This document shows, piece after piece, positions 8,291-20,632 of a stretch of DNA of 64,000 bases (position 1 is the stretch's first letter; every line of letters starts with the position of its first letter). The DNA is from Streptomyces sp. B3I8 (GTDB taxonomy: Bacteria > Actinomycetota > Actinomycetes > Streptomycetales > Streptomycetaceae). Made by a program: the position numbers and the translations under genes. The DNA lies in the NCBI RefSeq assembly GCF_030816915.1, contig NZ_JAUSYN010000002.1:4911501-4975500 (forward strand), written 5' to 3'. The notes beneath the pieces were generated by a model. That model saw only the letters and a list, made by a program, of their open reading frames with translations. It had not been told where the DNA came from and made no database searches.

Positions 8291-8809
8291 GTGAACGACA
8301 CGGTCGCGGTTGCCCTGATCACCTCCCTGTCCACGCTCACGGCCGCCGGGCTGGCCGGCTGGGTCTCGACCCGGACGACCGGCAGGCAACTGCGCCACCA
8401 GGCCGCCCTCGCCCGCGAGGAACGCGCCGAACGACGCGCGACCGACCACGGGGAGACGCGCCGCGAGGCCTACGAACGCTTCCTGTCCCGCGCCGACGCG
8501 GCCTACCGCCTGCTGGACGAACACTGGCTGGCCGGCACCCCGCCCACCCAAGCGGGCTTCGCCGCCCGCCGGGCGCTGGACGAGGCCTGCATCCGGGTCG
8601 GCCTGGTGGGCCCCGAACACGTCGCGGAGCGGGCGGCAGCGGTGGTGCGCGCCGTGACCGAGGAGTTCCGCACCCACACCCCGGCCGCGAGCGCATCACC
8701 CGACCCCACGAACACCACACCCCTGCCCCGAGCCCAAGCACTACGAGCCCGATCGGCCACAACCGCCGACTTCCTCACGGCCGCACGCAGAGCCTTGGAC
8801 GACGAATGA
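8291..8809 (+). CDS. Small membrane-anchored protein of unknown function
   Basis: Not recognised as a named family. The 172-aa protein begins with one hydrophobic helix (TVAVALITSLSTLTAAGLAG), followed by a charged helical region rich in Arg, Glu and Ala (about 35-75), then a region resembling a four-helix bundle. This is a common design for short actinomycete membrane-anchored proteins. The GTG at 8291 has no Shine-Dalgarno sequence; GACAAT (8278-8283) about 7 bases upstream fits a leaderless start. Confidence 0.6.
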   Translation: MNDTVAVALITSLSTLTAAGLAGWVSTRTTGRQLRHQAALAREERAERRATDHGETRREAYERFLSRADAAYRLLDEHWLAGTPPTQAGFAARRALDEACIRVGLVGPEHVAERAAAVVRAVTEEFRTHTPAASASPDPTNTTPLPRAQALRARSATTADFLTAARRALDDE

Positions 8810-8817
8810 CGTGGGGG

Positions 8818-8952
8818 TCACCTCTGTTCCTCATGCGGGAGTACCGCTCGACGAGGTGTACGACGTCGACATGTGGGTTCGGCGAGCCTGGCGTAGGTGC
8901 CGCCGGGGCCGGTCTCCTCCTCGGTGATCGCGGAGGCGGCGACCAGGCGCAT
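8818..8952 (-). pseudogene. Short ORF with apparent frameshift, possible gene remnant
   Basis: An ATG at 8952 opens a 44-codon frame starting MRLVAASAITEEETGPGG. Its G/C-at-third-position pattern is strong for the first 25 codons and then breaks down. From that point the +1 frame reads well (PHVDVVHLVERYSRMRNRGD) and continues past the first frame's stop. This looks like a small gene with a one-base indel, or two overlapping short frames. No family recognised. Confidence 0.3.
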
Positions 8953-8976
8953 GGGAAGGTAGCTCGTCGCGAGCGG

Positions 8977-9010
8977 TGCCCCGCGCCCCCTGCGGGTGAG
9001 GCGCGGGGCA
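8977..9010 (-). terminator. Hairpin terminator of the glgE-treS-pep2-glgB operon
   Basis: TGCCCCGCGC (8977-8986) pairs perfectly with GCGCGGGGCA (9001-9010), just downstream of the glgB stop. The core is similar to the hairpin of the composite repeats. Confidence 0.6.
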
Positions 9011-9017
9011 GGGGGCT

Positions 9018-11627
9018 TCACGCCGGGCGGAGCCACAGTGTCGACAGCGGGGGCAGGGTCAGGGTGAGGCTGGCGGGGCGGCCGTGCCAGGGGTGGGGCG
9101 TCGGTTTCACCGGGTCCGGGTTGTGGGCGCCGGAGCCGCCGTAGCGGGTCGCGTCCGTGTTGAGGAGTTCGTGCCAGGCCGGTATGTCCTCCGGGACGCC
9201 CAGGCGGTAGTCCTCCCGGACCACCGGGGAGAAGTGGGACACCACCAGCAGCGGGGTGCCCTCCGCGTCGCGGCGCAGGAAGGCGAAGACGTTGTCCTCC
9301 GCCGCGTCGCCGACCACCCACGAGAAGCCGTCGGGCGAGGCGTCCCGTTCCCACAGGGCCGGAGTGCGGCGGTAGACCGTGTTGAGGTCGCGCACCAGGT
9401 CCCGTACGCCGCGGTGGTCCGGCTCCGCGCCGTACGCCGGGTCGAGCAGCCACCAGTCGGGGCCGTGCGCCTCCGACCACTCGGCGCCCTGCGCGAACTC
9501 CTGCCCCATGAAGAGGAGTTGCTTGCCGGGGTGGGCCCACATGAAGCCCAGGTACGCCCGCTCATTGGCGCGCTGCTGCCACCAGTCGCCCGGCATCTTG
9601 CTCACCAGCGAGCCCTTGCCGTGCACCACCTCGTCGTGCGAGATGGGCAGGACGTAGTTCTCGCTGTACGCGTACACCATCGAGAACGTCATCTCGCCGT
9701 GGTGGTACTTGCGGTGGACGGGGTCGTGACTCATGTAGTCGAGCGAGTCGTGCATCCAGCCCATGTTCCACTTCAGCCCGAACCCGAGCCCGCCGAAGCC
9801 GCCCGGGCCCTGGTGGTGGGTGGCCCGGGTGACGCCGTCCCACGCCGTGGACTCCTCGGCGACGGTCACGACGCCGGGGCACCGCCGGTACACGGTCGCG
9901 TTCATCTCCTGCAGGAACGCCACCGCGTCCAGGTTCTCCCGGCCGCCGTGCTCGTTCGGCGTCCACTGGCCCGGCTCGCGCGAGTAGTCGAGGTAGAGCA
10001 TGGAGGCGACGGCGTCCACGCGCAGGCCGTCGATGTGGAACTCCTCGCACCAGTACACGGCGTTGGCGACGAGGAAGTTGCGCACCTCGTTGCGTCCGTA
10101 GTCGAACTCGAGGGTGCCCCAGTCGGGGTGGGCCGCGCGCAGCGGGTCCGCCGGTTCGTACAGCGGGCGGCCGTCGAACTCGGCCAGCGCCCACGCGTCG
10201 CGCGGGAAGTGGGCCGGCACCCAGTCCATCAGGACGCCTGTCCCGGACCGGTGCAGCGCGTCGATCAGGTACTTGAAGTCGTCGGGTGTGCCCAGGCGCG
10301 CGGTGGGCGCGTAGAAGCCGGTGACCTGGTAGCCCCAGGAGCCGCCGAAGGGGTGCTCCGCGACCGGCAGCAGTTCGACGTGCGTGAAGCCCATGTCGGA
10401 CACGTACGCGGGGAGCTGCTCGGCCAGTTGGCGGTAGGTGAGGCCCGGGCGCCAGGACGGCAGGTGGACCTCGTAGACCGAGAACGGGGCCTCGTGCGCC
10501 GGGCGTTCGCCGCGCCGGGCCAGCCACTCGGCGTCGTCCCACTCGTGGTGCGAGGCCGTGACCACCGACGACGTGGCGGGCGGCACCTCGGTACGGCGGG
10601 CCATCGGGTCGGCGCGCATCGACCGGGACCCGTCCGGGCGCGTGATCTCGAACTTGTACAGCTCGCCCTCGCCGACCCCCGGCACGAACAGCTCCCACAC
10701 CCCGGAGGAGCCGAGCGAACGCATCGGGAAGGCGGTGGCGTCCCAGAAGTTGAAGGTCCCCGCCACGCGCACGCCGCGCGCGTTCGGCGCCCAGACGCTG
10801 AACCTCGTGCCCGCCACGCCCTGGTGCGTCATGGGCTCGGCGCCCAGCACCCGCCACAGCTCCTCGTGCCGGCCCTCGCCGATGAGGTGCAGGTCGAACT
10901 CGCCGAGCGTGGGCAGGAAGCGGTAGGCGTCCTCCGTCTCCTGCGTGGCCCCCTCGTATGCGACGGCCAGGCGGTACTCCGGTACGTCGCGCAGGGGCAG
11001 CAGTCCGGAGAAGAAGCCGTCGCCGTCGTCGTGGAGCTCGGCCCTCAGTTCCCCGGTGACGACCGTGACGGACCGCGCGTAGGGGCGCAGCGCGCGGAAC
11101 ACCACCCCGCCGGAGACGGGGTGCGCGCCGAGCACGGAGTGCGGGGCGTGATGCGTACCGGCCAGCAGACGGGCGCGGTCCTCGGCGTGCACGGCGGGGG
11201 AGACGGTCACCTCGCCGGTGACAGCGGGGGCGGGGGGCATTTCGGGTGTCTTCCCCGACGGGGGCGGCGCGACGGCGGGTGCCTTCTTCGCCGCGGTCTT
11301 CTTGGCCGCCGTCTTCTTCGTGGGGGACGCGGTCTTCTTCGCGGTGGTCCTCTTCGGCGTGGCCTTCTTCGCGGCCGTCTTCTTCACCACTGCGGCCTCC
11401 TTCGCCGCCGCCTTCTTGGCCACGGCCTTGGTCGCGGCCGCCTTCTTGGCGACGGTCTTCTGGGCCACTGCCTTCTGGGCCACTGCTTTCTTGGCCACTG
11501 TCTTCTTCGCGACGGACTTCGTTCCCGCCGCCTTCTTCGCGGCGGCAGCCTTCTTGCCGCCGCTGGCCGGGTTCTTGCCGGCGCCGTTCTGGTGGGTGCT
11601 GTCGTCGGAGGAAGAGCGGGGGGTCAC
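9018..11627 (-). CDS. glgB: 1,4-alpha-glucan branching enzyme with Lys/Ala-rich N-terminal tail
   Basis: GH13 enzyme that makes alpha-1,6 branches in glycogen-like glucan. The catalytic region has the nucleophile motif [11 protein letters not shown], the acid/base motif [12 protein letters not shown] and SHDEVVHGK, preceded by CBM48-type domains. At 869 aa it is longer than a typical GlgB because of a low-complexity tail (about residues 25-116) of repeated [12 protein letters not shown] pentads, like histone H1 or HupS tails. The GTG at 11627 is supported by GAGGAGG eight bases upstream. It is last in the operon glgE-treS-pep2-glgB, 115 bp after pep2. Catalytic assignment is firm; the tail function is unknown. 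Confidence 0.95.
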   Translation of the reverse strand: MTPRSSSDDSTHQNGAGKNPASGGKKAAAAKKAAGTKSVAKKTVAKKAVAQKAVAQKTVAKKAAATKAVAKKAAAKEAAVVKKTAAKKATPKRTTAKKTASPTKKTAAKKTAAKKAPAVAPPPSGKTPEMPPAPAVTGEVTVSPAVHAEDRARLLAGTHHAPHSVLGAHPVSGGVVFRALRPYARSVTVVTGELRAELHDDGDGFFSGLLPLRDVPEYRLAVAYEGATQETEDAYRFLPTLGEFDLHLIGEGRHEELWRVLGAEPMTHQGVAGTRFSVWAPNARGVRVAGTFNFWDATAFPMRSLGSSGVWELFVPGVGEGELYKFEITRPDGSRSMRADPMARRTEVPPATSSVVTASHHEWDDAEWLARRGERPAHEAPFSVYEVHLPSWRPGLTYRQLAEQLPAYVSDMGFTHVELLPVAEHPFGGSWGYQVTGFYAPTARLGTPDDFKYLIDALHRSGTGVLMDWVPAHFPRDAWALAEFDGRPLYEPADPLRAAHPDWGTLEFDYGRNEVRNFLVANAVYWCEEFHIDGLRVDAVASMLYLDYSREPGQWTPNEHGGRENLDAVAFLQEMNATVYRRCPGVVTVAEESTAWDGVTRATHHQGPGGFGGLGFGLKWNMGWMHDSLDYMSHDPVHRKYHHGEMTFSMVYAYSENYVLPISHDEVVHGKGSLVSKMPGDWWQQRANERAYLGFMWAHPGKQLLFMGQEFAQGAEWSEAHGPDWWLLDPAYGAEPDHRGVRDLVRDLNTVYRRTPALWERDASPDGFSWVVGDAAEDNVFAFLRRDAEGTPLLVVSHFSPVVREDYRLGVPEDIPAWHELLNTDATRYGGSGAHNPDPVKPTPHPWHGRPASLTLTLPPLSTLWLRPA

Positions 11628-11742
11628 GGGTGGGGCCTCCTCGGCGGGTACGTCGGCAGGAAGGGCAGGGGCGGTGCGGCGGTGCGGAGGCGACCGGCCT
11701 CGTACCGACGGCGGCCGGTCACGAGGGCGCGTCCGCGGCCGG

Positions 11743-13218
11743 TCACGACGACGCGTCGGCGGCCAGTCGGCGCACCGCCGCCATCGGCACGGGCAGCCAG
11801 TCCGGTCGGTGCCGGGCCTCGTAGAGGACCTCGTAGACCGCCTTGTCGGTCTCGTAGGCCCGCAGCAGCACCGGCTCGGTGCGCGGGTCCACGCCCGCCA
11901 CCTCCCCGTAACCGGTGCAGTAGGCGGCCCGGCAGGCGTCCGCCCAGTCACCGCCCGTACGCGGTGCGGCGACGCGCGCCGCGGTGGACGGCACGGAGTG
12001 GGCGGCGTAGTCGAAGGAGCGCAGCATCCCGGCGATGTCACGGGCCACCGGCTGCGGCAGACGCCGCTCGGTGAGCGGCTTGGACGGCTCGCCCTCGAAG
12101 TCGATCAGCGACCACGCACCGGACGCCGACCGCAGGCACTGCCCCAGGTGCAGATCGCCGTGGATGCGCTGCGCGGTCCAGGTGCGTCCCTCGGCCGCGA
12201 GGTCGCCCAGCGCGTCGAAGGCGGAGCGCAGCGCGGGGACGTACGGCCGCAGCGCGGGCACCGCCTGTGCCGTCGCCTCCAGCCGCTCGGTCATGCCGTC
12301 GACCAGTGGCCGCACCTGCGGATGCCCCAGCGTGACGGTGGGCAGCGCGCGGGCCAGCGCGGTGTGCACCTCGGCGGTGGCCCGGCCCAGCGCCCGCGCC
12401 TCGGCGGCGAAGTCCTCGCCCTTGGCCAGTTCGCGCAGCGCCAGCTCCCAGCCGTCGGTGGCGCCCCGCACGAAGGGCTGGAGCACGCCGAGGACGTACG
12501 GTTCGTCGGCGGGGTCGGCCCCGGCCGCGAAGCCGGACCGGTCCGCCGTCCCCGCCGTCTCGGCGAGTTCCGCCAGCAGCCAGCCGGTCGGTGCCGGGAC
12601 CCGCGGGCAGTGTTCGCGGGCCAGCGCCAGCGGCAGTTCCAGATCGGGGTTCATGCCCGGCACGATGCGCCGCAGCAGCTTCAGGATGAACGTATCTCCG
12701 TAGATGATCGAGGAGTTCGACTGCTCCGCGGTGGCCACCCGCGGTACGAGTTCCTCACGTATCTCCTGGCGCGCGTCCCGCTCGAAGCGGAGTGCGCCGA
12801 TGCGGGCCCGGGTGCGTATCGCCTCCAGCAGCAGGTCCGCGCAGCGGGTGTCGTACAGCGCCTCGAAGACGGTCCGTCCGGCGAGCGGACCCTGTTCCAC
12901 GTGGCCGATCAGCGCGGGTGCCAGCCGGGGCGGCAGCACCTCGCGCACGCCTATGAGGAGCTGGTAGCAGTCCCCGGGGTGGGTGGGGGAGCCCTGGGTG
13001 GTGGGCTGGTGGGCGCGGACCAAGAGGTGGAACAGGCCGAGGCGGGAGCCCGCGGGCAGCAGCTCGGTGGCGGCGACCAGGGAGAACCCGGTGACGGGGC
13101 GGCCCTTGCCCGCGAACCAGCGCTGCCGCGGCAGCCACTCGCGCAGCAACGGATCGAGGGACGCGAGGAGGCCGGGGCTGGTCGTGACGGTGGTGGCACG
13201 GGTGACGGCTTCCGGCAT
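11743..13218 (-). CDS. pep2: Maltokinase (Pep2/Mak)
   Basis: ATP-dependent kinase converting maltose to alpha-maltose 1-phosphate, the donor for GlgE. The 491-aa protein has the maltokinase N-terminus ([14 protein letters not shown]), a lysine-containing motif ([12 protein letters not shown]) and the kinase motif [10 protein letters not shown] with downstream IDFEGEP, the catalytic and Mg2+-binding residues of the aminoglycoside-phosphotransferase-like fold. The ATG has AAAGGA about 10 bases upstream. It lies between treS and glgB in the operon, separated from treS by a 244-bp repeat-rich spacer. Confidence 0.93.
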   Translation of the reverse strand: MPEAVTRATTVTTSPGLLASLDPLLREWLPRQRWFAGKGRPVTGFSLVAATELLPAGSRLGLFHLLVRAHQPTTQGSPTHPGDCYQLLIGVREVLPPRLAPALIGHVEQGPLAGRTVFEALYDTRCADLLLEAIRTRARIGALRFERDARQEIREELVPRVATAEQSNSSIIYGDTFILKLLRRIVPGMNPDLELPLALAREHCPRVPAPTGWLLAELAETAGTADRSGFAAGADPADEPYVLGVLQPFVRGATDGWELALRELAKGEDFAAEARALGRATAEVHTALARALPTVTLGHPQVRPLVDGMTERLEATAQAVPALRPYVPALRSAFDALGDLAAEGRTWTAQRIHGDLHLGQCLRSASGAWSLIDFEGEPSKPLTERRLPQPVARDIAGMLRSFDYAAHSVPSTAARVAAPRTGGDWADACRAAYCTGYGEVAGVDPRTEPVLLRAYETDKAVYEVLYEARHRPDWLPVPMAAVRRLAADASS

Positions 13219-13318
13219 GGCGTGCGTCCTTTCCCCGGAGTGGTCGGGGTGTCATTACTGCGTGCCCCGGGCGGGGCGAGGGAAACGCCTCGCCGGGGCC
13301 TGCCACGTGCGCGTACCG

Positions 13319-13414
13319 GCTCCCCGGGCCCGCGTACGGACCCAGAGGCAGCTCCCCGGTTCCGCGTACGGGCCCGGGACAAGCTCCCCGGGCCCGCGTA
13401 CGGACCCGGGAGCG
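13319..13414. repeat. Three tandem 32-bp repeats between treS and pep2
   Basis: Units start at 13319, 13351 and 13383 (GCTCCCCGG, then a variable pair, then CCGCGTACGG). Next to them, 13432-13459 repeats the last codons of treS (13466-13492) at an offset of 34 bp with a few mismatches. The 244-bp spacer therefore looks built by local duplication. The copies touch, so this is not a CRISPR array. Confidence 0.7.
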
Positions 13415-13462
13415 AAGTCCGGCCGACGATCGCCGGCCTCCCCGCGGAGCCGGAACCGATGA

Positions 13463-15159
<1,697 letters not shown>

Positions 15160-15163
<4 letters not shown>

Positions 15164-17370
15164 GGTGTGGGTGACCCTCCGATCTGCGGTGAGGACGGTC
15201 GCAGGACGGTCAGCACGTGTGCCGGCCTGTCGCCCGGCTCCAGACGCACGTAATTGGCCCTGCCCCAGGAATAGGTGTCGCCGGTGAGCTCGTCACGCAC
15301 CGGCACCGCCTCGTGCCAGTCGAGACCGAGCTGCGGCATGTCCAACGACACCGTCGCCTCCTGGGTGTGGAACGGGTCCAGGTTCACGACCACCAGAACC
15401 GTGTTCGCTCCGCGCTGCTTCGAGTAGACGAGGACCTCCTCCTTGTCGGCGTGATGGAAGTGCAGGTCGCGCAGTTGCCGGAGGGCCGGGCTGCGCCGCC
15501 GTATCGCGTTCAGTTCCGTGACCAGCCCGGCGATGCTGCGGCCCTCGCGTGCGGCGGCGGCCCAGTCGCGGGGCCGCAGCTGGTACTTCTCGCTGTCGAG
15601 GTACTCCTCGCTGCCCGGGCGCAGGGGGGTGTTCTCGCACAGTTCGTAGCCGCTGTAGATGCCCCAGGTGGGGGAGAGGGTGGCGGCGAGGACCGCGCGG
15701 ACGGCGAAGGCGGGGCGGCCGCCGTGCTGGAGGTAGGCGTGCAGGATGTCGGGGGTGTTGGCGAAGAAGTTGGGCCGCATGTACGCGGCCGCCTCACCGG
15801 AGAGTTCGGTGAGGTACTCCGTCAGCTCCTCCTTGGTGGTGCGCCAGGTGAAGTACGTGTACGACTGCTGGAAGCCGACCGCGCCCAGGGTGTGCATCAT
15901 CGCCGGACGCGTGAACGCCTCCGCCAGGAAGAGCACGTCCGGATCCCGGCCGTTGATCTCCCCGATCACCCGCTCCCAGAACACCACCGGCTTGGTGTGC
16001 GGGTTGTCCACCCGGAAGATCCGCACCCCGTGGTCCATCCAGTGCCGCAGCACCCGCACCGTCTCCGCGACCAGCCCGTCCATGTCCGCGTCGAACGCGA
16101 TCGGATAGATGTCCTGGTACTTCTTCGGCGGGTTCTCCGCGTACGCGATCGACCCGTCGCTGCGGTGGTGGAACCACTCCGGGTGCTTCTCCACCCACGG
16201 ATGGTCCGGCGAACACTGCAACGCGAAGTCCAGGGCCACTTCCAGGCCCAGTTCCCCGGCACGGGCGACGAAGGCGTCGAAGTCGTCCAGGGTGCCGAGC
16301 GCCGGATTGACGGCGTCGTGCCCGCCCTCCGGAGAGCCGATCGCCCACGGTACGCCCACGTCGTCCGGGCCGGCGGACAGAGTGTTGTTGGGGCCCTTGC
16401 GGAAGGTGGTGCCGATGGGGTGGATGGGCGGGAGGTAGACGACGTCGAAGCCCATGTCCGCGATGGCCGGAAGCCGCTCGGCGGCCGTGCGGAACGTGCC
16501 GTGCACCGTGGGGTCCAGGACCCCGCTCTCGCTGCGCGGGAAGAACTCGTACCAGGAGCCGAACAGCGCCCGCTCCCGCTCGACCAGCAGTTCGAGCTCC
16601 TCCGAGGTGCTGACGGGGTCCCGCAGCGGGTGTCGGGCCAGTACCCGGTCCACCTCGGGGGTGAGTGCCGCCGCGAGCCGGGAGGCGACCGGGCGGGCGG
16701 TGTCGCGCAGGGCGGCCACGGCGGCACGCAGCACGTCGCGGGCCCGGCCCACCTCCTCCTCGTCCTCCTCCGGTATGCCGGCGGCTATGCCCTCGGCGGC
16801 CCGCTCGTGGAGTCGCGCACCCTCCTCCAGGACCAATTCCGTGTCCTGACCTGCGGGCACCTTGATGCCGGCGTGGTGCCGCCAGGTGGTGACCGGGTCG
16901 CCCCACGCCTCCACCCGGTACCTCCAGCGGCCCTCGGCCGGAACCGACACGCGGGCGCCCCAGCGGTCCGTGCCGGGGGCGAGCTCGCGCATCGGGGTCC
17001 AGGGACCCGGACGGCCCTCCGGGTCCGTCAGGACGACGTTGGCGGCGACGGCGTCGTGGCCTTCACGGAAGACGGTGGCCGAGATCTCGAACTCCTCCCC
17101 GACCACGGCCTTGGCCGGGCGCCGGCCGCGCAGGACGACCGGCGCCACGTCCAGGACGGGGATGCGCCCGACGGCCTGGGCGGCGGCGGATACGGAGGCC
17201 GGAGCCGAACCGGGGCGCGCGGGGGCGGCCGGGGCGGAATCGGCGCGCGAGGGGGCCGTCCCGGGCGCGGTGGCGACCGGTGGGGGTGCTCCCGGGCCCG
17301 GTGGGCCGGCGGTGGTGATGCCGGTGGGGCCGGTGGTCGGGGTTGCCGACGGGTCGTGCGTGGCGGGCAT
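15160..17370 (-). CDS. glgE: Alpha-1,4-glucan:maltose-1-phosphate maltosyltransferase (GlgE)
   Basis: GH13_3 enzyme that extends alpha-1,4-glucan by two glucose units from maltose 1-phosphate. The 736-aa protein has an N-terminal helical/Ig-like region, the catalytic domain with nucleophile motif ([13 protein letters not shown]) and acid/base motif (FLAEAFTRP), and [11 protein letters not shown] near the end. The first 50 residues are Pro/Ala/Thr-rich and variable. The ATG at 17370 has AGGAG five bases upstream; the longer upstream frame is rejected. It is first in the operon with treS, pep2 and glgB, and divergent from glgP. Confidence 0.95.
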
Positions 17371-17931
17371 GACCGCTCCTGTCCGCTGCGAACGTGGGTG
17401 GGCGGCTGGCGGGTGTGGTGGGTGGTCCGGGGCCTGCGGGACGTACCGGAGGAGCCTTCCCACCCTGTTCGGGTGAGCAATCCGGCACTTTGTTAACTAC
17501 TCACGCGTATGTCTGCGTTCAAACCCGCTGCGCTCGGCCATGTTCGAGAAGCGGCCGAATTTTGCCGGGAGCAGACGAGACCGGACAGGGACGTACGGGA
17601 GCGCACGGTAACCGAGGGGAGCGGACGGAGATGGGAGGGAAGCGGAAGGAGAGCGGAACGGAGCCGAAAGGGGAGTGAACCGGAGGAGGAAAAGGGAAGC
17701 GGGGTGGGGAGGACTGCGGAGGGAGGACTGAAGGAGGAGGCGGGAGGGAGGTGAGAGAAGACGACCTGAGGCGTTTTCGCATGTTTTCTTCGCCGAGTGC
17801 GCGGTACTGACGCAACGCGCCGTCGAGCGCCGTGGTTGCCGGACCGTCGGCACCGTTACCGTCGTGAGTGACGAAGGCCGTACGCACAGTGCGGTCCGAA
17901 GCCGCGTACGCCCCTGGTGAAGGTGGGACTT
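17371..17931. promoter_or_regulatory. Intergenic region between divergent glgE and glgP with long purine tract
   Basis: About 560 bp without a convincing gene. It must hold promoters for both directions. An A/T-richer patch at 17488-17510 (TTTGTTAACTACTCACG) is the best place for glgE promoter elements. From about 17590 to 17760 the plus strand is strongly purine-biased (runs of GGAGGAGG and AAAAGGGAAG). I see no clear glgP promoter hexamers. Confidence 0.5.
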
Positions 17932-20553
17932 TTGAAGGCCATCCGCAGGTTCACCGTCCGTCCCGTACTCCCCGACGCCCTCAAGCCGCTGAGCGACCTC
18001 GCGCACAATCTGCGCTGGTCCTGGCATGCCGAGACCCGTGACCTCTTCCAGTCCGTGGACCCCGAACAGTGGGCCGCCTGTGGCGGCGACCCCGTGCGGC
18101 TCCTGGGCAGCGTCCCGTCCGCGCGCCTGACCGAGCTGGCCGGGGACCGCCGGTTCCTGCGCCGACTGACCGCCGCCGCCGACGACCTCGCCGACTACAC
18201 GAGCGGCGACCGGTGGTACCAGACGCAGGCGCAGTCGGCCGAGCTGCCGTCCGCGATCGCCTACTTCTCGCCGGAATTCGGCATCACGGCCGCGCTGCCG
18301 CAGTACTCCGGGGGGCTCGGCATTCTGGCCGGCGACCACCTCAAGTCCGCCAGCGACCTGGGCGTCCCGCTCATCGGCGTCGGCCTGCTCTACCGGCACG
18401 GCTACTTCCGCCAGTCCCTCTCCCGCGACGGCTGGCAGCAGGAGCACTATCCGGTGCTCGACCCGCACGAGCTGGCCCTCGCCCCGCTCACCGAGGAGGA
18501 CGGCACGCCGTGCCACCTCACCCTCGCCCTGCCCGGCGGCCGTCGGCTGAGCGCCCGGATCTGGCTGGCCCGGGTCGGCAGGATCCCGCTGCTCCTGCTC
18601 GACTCCGACGTCGAGGAGAACGACCTCGGCGAGCGCGACGTCACCGACCGGCTCTACGGCGGCGGCAGCGAGCACCGGCTGCTCCAGGAGATGCTGCTCG
18701 GCATAGGGGGTGTCCGCGCCGTGCGCACGTACTGCCGGCTCACCGGCCACCCCGCACCGGAGGTCTTCCACACCAACGAGGGGCACGCCGGGTTCCTCGG
18801 CCTGGAGCGGATCGCCGAGCTGTGCGACGCGGGGCTCGACTTCGACGCCGCTCTGGAGGCCGTCCGCGCGGGCACCGTGTTCACCACGCACACGCCCGTC
18901 CCGGCCGGCATCGACCGCTTCGACCGGGAACTGGTCGCCCGCCACTTCGGCCCCGACGCCGAACTGCCCCGCATCGACGTGCAGCGGGTTCTCCACCTGG
19001 GGATGGAGACCTACGCGGGCGGGGAGCCCAACCTGTTCAACATGGCCGTGATGGGCCTGCGTCTCGGGCAGCGTGCCAACGGCGTCTCCCTGCTGCACGG
19101 CCACGTCAGCCGGGAGATGTTCTCCGGACTCTGGCCGGGATTCGACGCCGACGAGGTGCCGATCACCTCCGTCACCAACGGGGTGCACGCCCCGACCTGG
19201 GTGGCCCCCGAGGTGGTCCGGCTCGGCGCCCGGCAGATCGGGGCGAAGCGCGCCGAGGACGCCATGACCGTCGGCGACTCCGACCGCTGGGACTCGGTCG
19301 CGGACCTCGCCGACCAGGACATCTGGGGCCTGCGCCGGACGCTGCGGGAGAAACTGGTGCGGGAGGTGCGGGAGCGGCTGCACGCCTCCTGGCGGCAGCG
19401 CGGGGCCGGCACCGCCGAGCTCGGCTGGATCGACGACGTCCTCGACCCGGACGTGCTGACCGTCGGCTTCGCCCGCCGCGTCCCCTCGTACAAGCGGCTC
19501 ACGCTGATGCTGCGCGACCGGGACCGGCTGATGGAACTGCTGCTGCACCCGGAGCGGCCGGTGCAGATCGTCGTCGCCGGCAAGGCGCACCCCGCGGACG
19601 ACGGCGGCAAGCGGCTGATCCAGGAGCTGGTCCGGTTCGCCGACGACCCCCGGGTGCGGCACCGCATCGTCTTCCTGCCCGACTACGGCATGGCGATGGC
19701 GCAGAAGCTCTACCCCGGCTGCGACGTGTGGCTCAACAACCCGCTGCGGCCCCTGGAGGCGTGCGGCACCAGCGGGATGAAGGCCGCGCTCAACGGCTGC
19801 CTCAACCTGTCCGTGCGGGACGGCTGGTGGGACGAGTGGTTCCAGCCCGACTTCGGCTGGGCGATCCCCACGGCGGACGGCGCGGCCACCGACGACGACC
19901 GGCGCGACGAGCTGGAGGCGGCGGCGCTCTACGACCTCCTGGAGCACCGGGTGGCGCCCCGCTTCTACGAGCGCGGCGCGGACGGGCTGCCCGACCGCTG
20001 GATCCAGATGGTCCGCCGCACCCTCACCCACCTCGGCCCGAAGGTGCTGGCCGGACGGATGGTCCGGGAGTACGTGGAGCGGCTGTACACCCCCGCCGCC
20101 CGGGCCCACCGGGCGATGACCCCGCAGGTGGCCCGCGACCTGGCCGGCTGGAAGGCCCGGGTGCGGGGCGCCTGGCCGCGGGTCACCGTCGAGCACGTGG
20201 AGACGTCGTCGGCGGCGGACCGGGCCGAACTGGGCGCCGCGCTGGTGGTACGGGTCCGGGTGGCCCTCGGCGAGCTGGCCCCGGACGACGTCGAGGTGCA
20301 GGTGGTCTCGGGCCGGGTCGACGAGGAGGACCGCATCGCGGACGCGTCGGTGGTCCCGCTGAAACCGGCGGGCGGCGGCGAGGACGGCCGCTGGGTCTAC
20401 GAGGGCCCGCTCTCCCTGGACCGCGCCGGCCCCTTCGGCTACACGGTCCGCATCCTCCCCTCCCACCCGCTCCTGGCCTCACCCGCCGAACTGGGCCTCC
20501 TGGTCGTCCCGCCGGACGGGACGGGGGAGGGGGCGGGGGTGCTGATGCGGTGA
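17932..20553 (+). CDS. glgP: Alpha-glucan (glycogen) phosphorylase
   Basis: PLP-dependent GT35 enzyme releasing glucose 1-phosphate from glycogen-like glucan. The 873-aa protein belongs to the alpha-glucan phosphorylase subgroup with an N-terminal DUF3417 region (LRPLSDL-like, then NLRWSWH). The PLP-lysine motif is EACGTSGMKAALNG and the glycine-rich region is YSGGLGILAGDHLKSASDLG. I chose the TTG at 17932 because AAGGTGGG lies just upstream and it begins with the usual KAIRRFTVRPV; a GTG at 17917 is the alternative. It is divergent from glgE, placing synthesis and breakdown of the same polymer around one regulatory region. Confidence 0.93.
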   Translation: MKAIRRFTVRPVLPDALKPLSDLAHNLRWSWHAETRDLFQSVDPEQWAACGGDPVRLLGSVPSARLTELAGDRRFLRRLTAAADDLADYTSGDRWYQTQAQSAELPSAIAYFSPEFGITAALPQYSGGLGILAGDHLKSASDLGVPLIGVGLLYRHGYFRQSLSRDGWQQEHYPVLDPHELALAPLTEEDGTPCHLTLALPGGRRLSARIWLARVGRIPLLLLDSDVEENDLGERDVTDRLYGGGSEHRLLQEMLLGIGGVRAVRTYCRLTGHPAPEVFHTNEGHAGFLGLERIAELCDAGLDFDAALEAVRAGTVFTTHTPVPAGIDRFDRELVARHFGPDAELPRIDVQRVLHLGMETYAGGEPNLFNMAVMGLRLGQRANGVSLLHGHVSREMFSGLWPGFDADEVPITSVTNGVHAPTWVAPEVVRLGARQIGAKRAEDAMTVGDSDRWDSVADLADQDIWGLRRTLREKLVREVRERLHASWRQRGAGTAELGWIDDVLDPDVLTVGFARRVPSYKRLTLMLRDRDRLMELLLHPERPVQIVVAGKAHPADDGGKRLIQELVRFADDPRVRHRIVFLPDYGMAMAQKLYPGCDVWLNNPLRPLEACGTSGMKAALNGCLNLSVRDGWWDEWFQPDFGWAIPTADGAATDDDRRDELEAAALYDLLEHRVAPRFYERGADGLPDRWIQMVRRTLTHLGPKVLAGRMVREYVERLYTPAARAHRAMTPQVARDLAGWKARVRGAWPRVTVEHVETSSAADRAELGAALVVRVRVALGELAPDDVEVQVVSGRVDEEDRIADASVVPLKPAGGGEDGRWVYEGPLSLDRAGPFGYTVRILPSHPLLASPAELGLLVVPPDGTGEGAGVLMR

Positions 20554-20632
20554 TCCGCCTGCTCGGCCGAGAGGTCGGCGAGGTCGAGCTCGCGGACCTC
20601 GGTCGTTCGCCAAGAAGAAGGACGGCGGGCCG

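Noticed and set aside
9084..12074. A 996-codon open frame opposite glgB
   Set aside because: Antisense to GlgB motifs and composed of low-complexity Leu/Gly/Arg/Val; no ribosome-binding site or family match.
13319..13414. Three 32-bp repeats considered as a mini CRISPR array
   Set aside because: The units abut directly with no spacers and there are no cas genes.
17497..20466. A 989-codon open frame opposite glgP
   Set aside because: It is the antisense shadow of a clearly identified gene; long antisense frames are expected at this GC content and it has no motifs.
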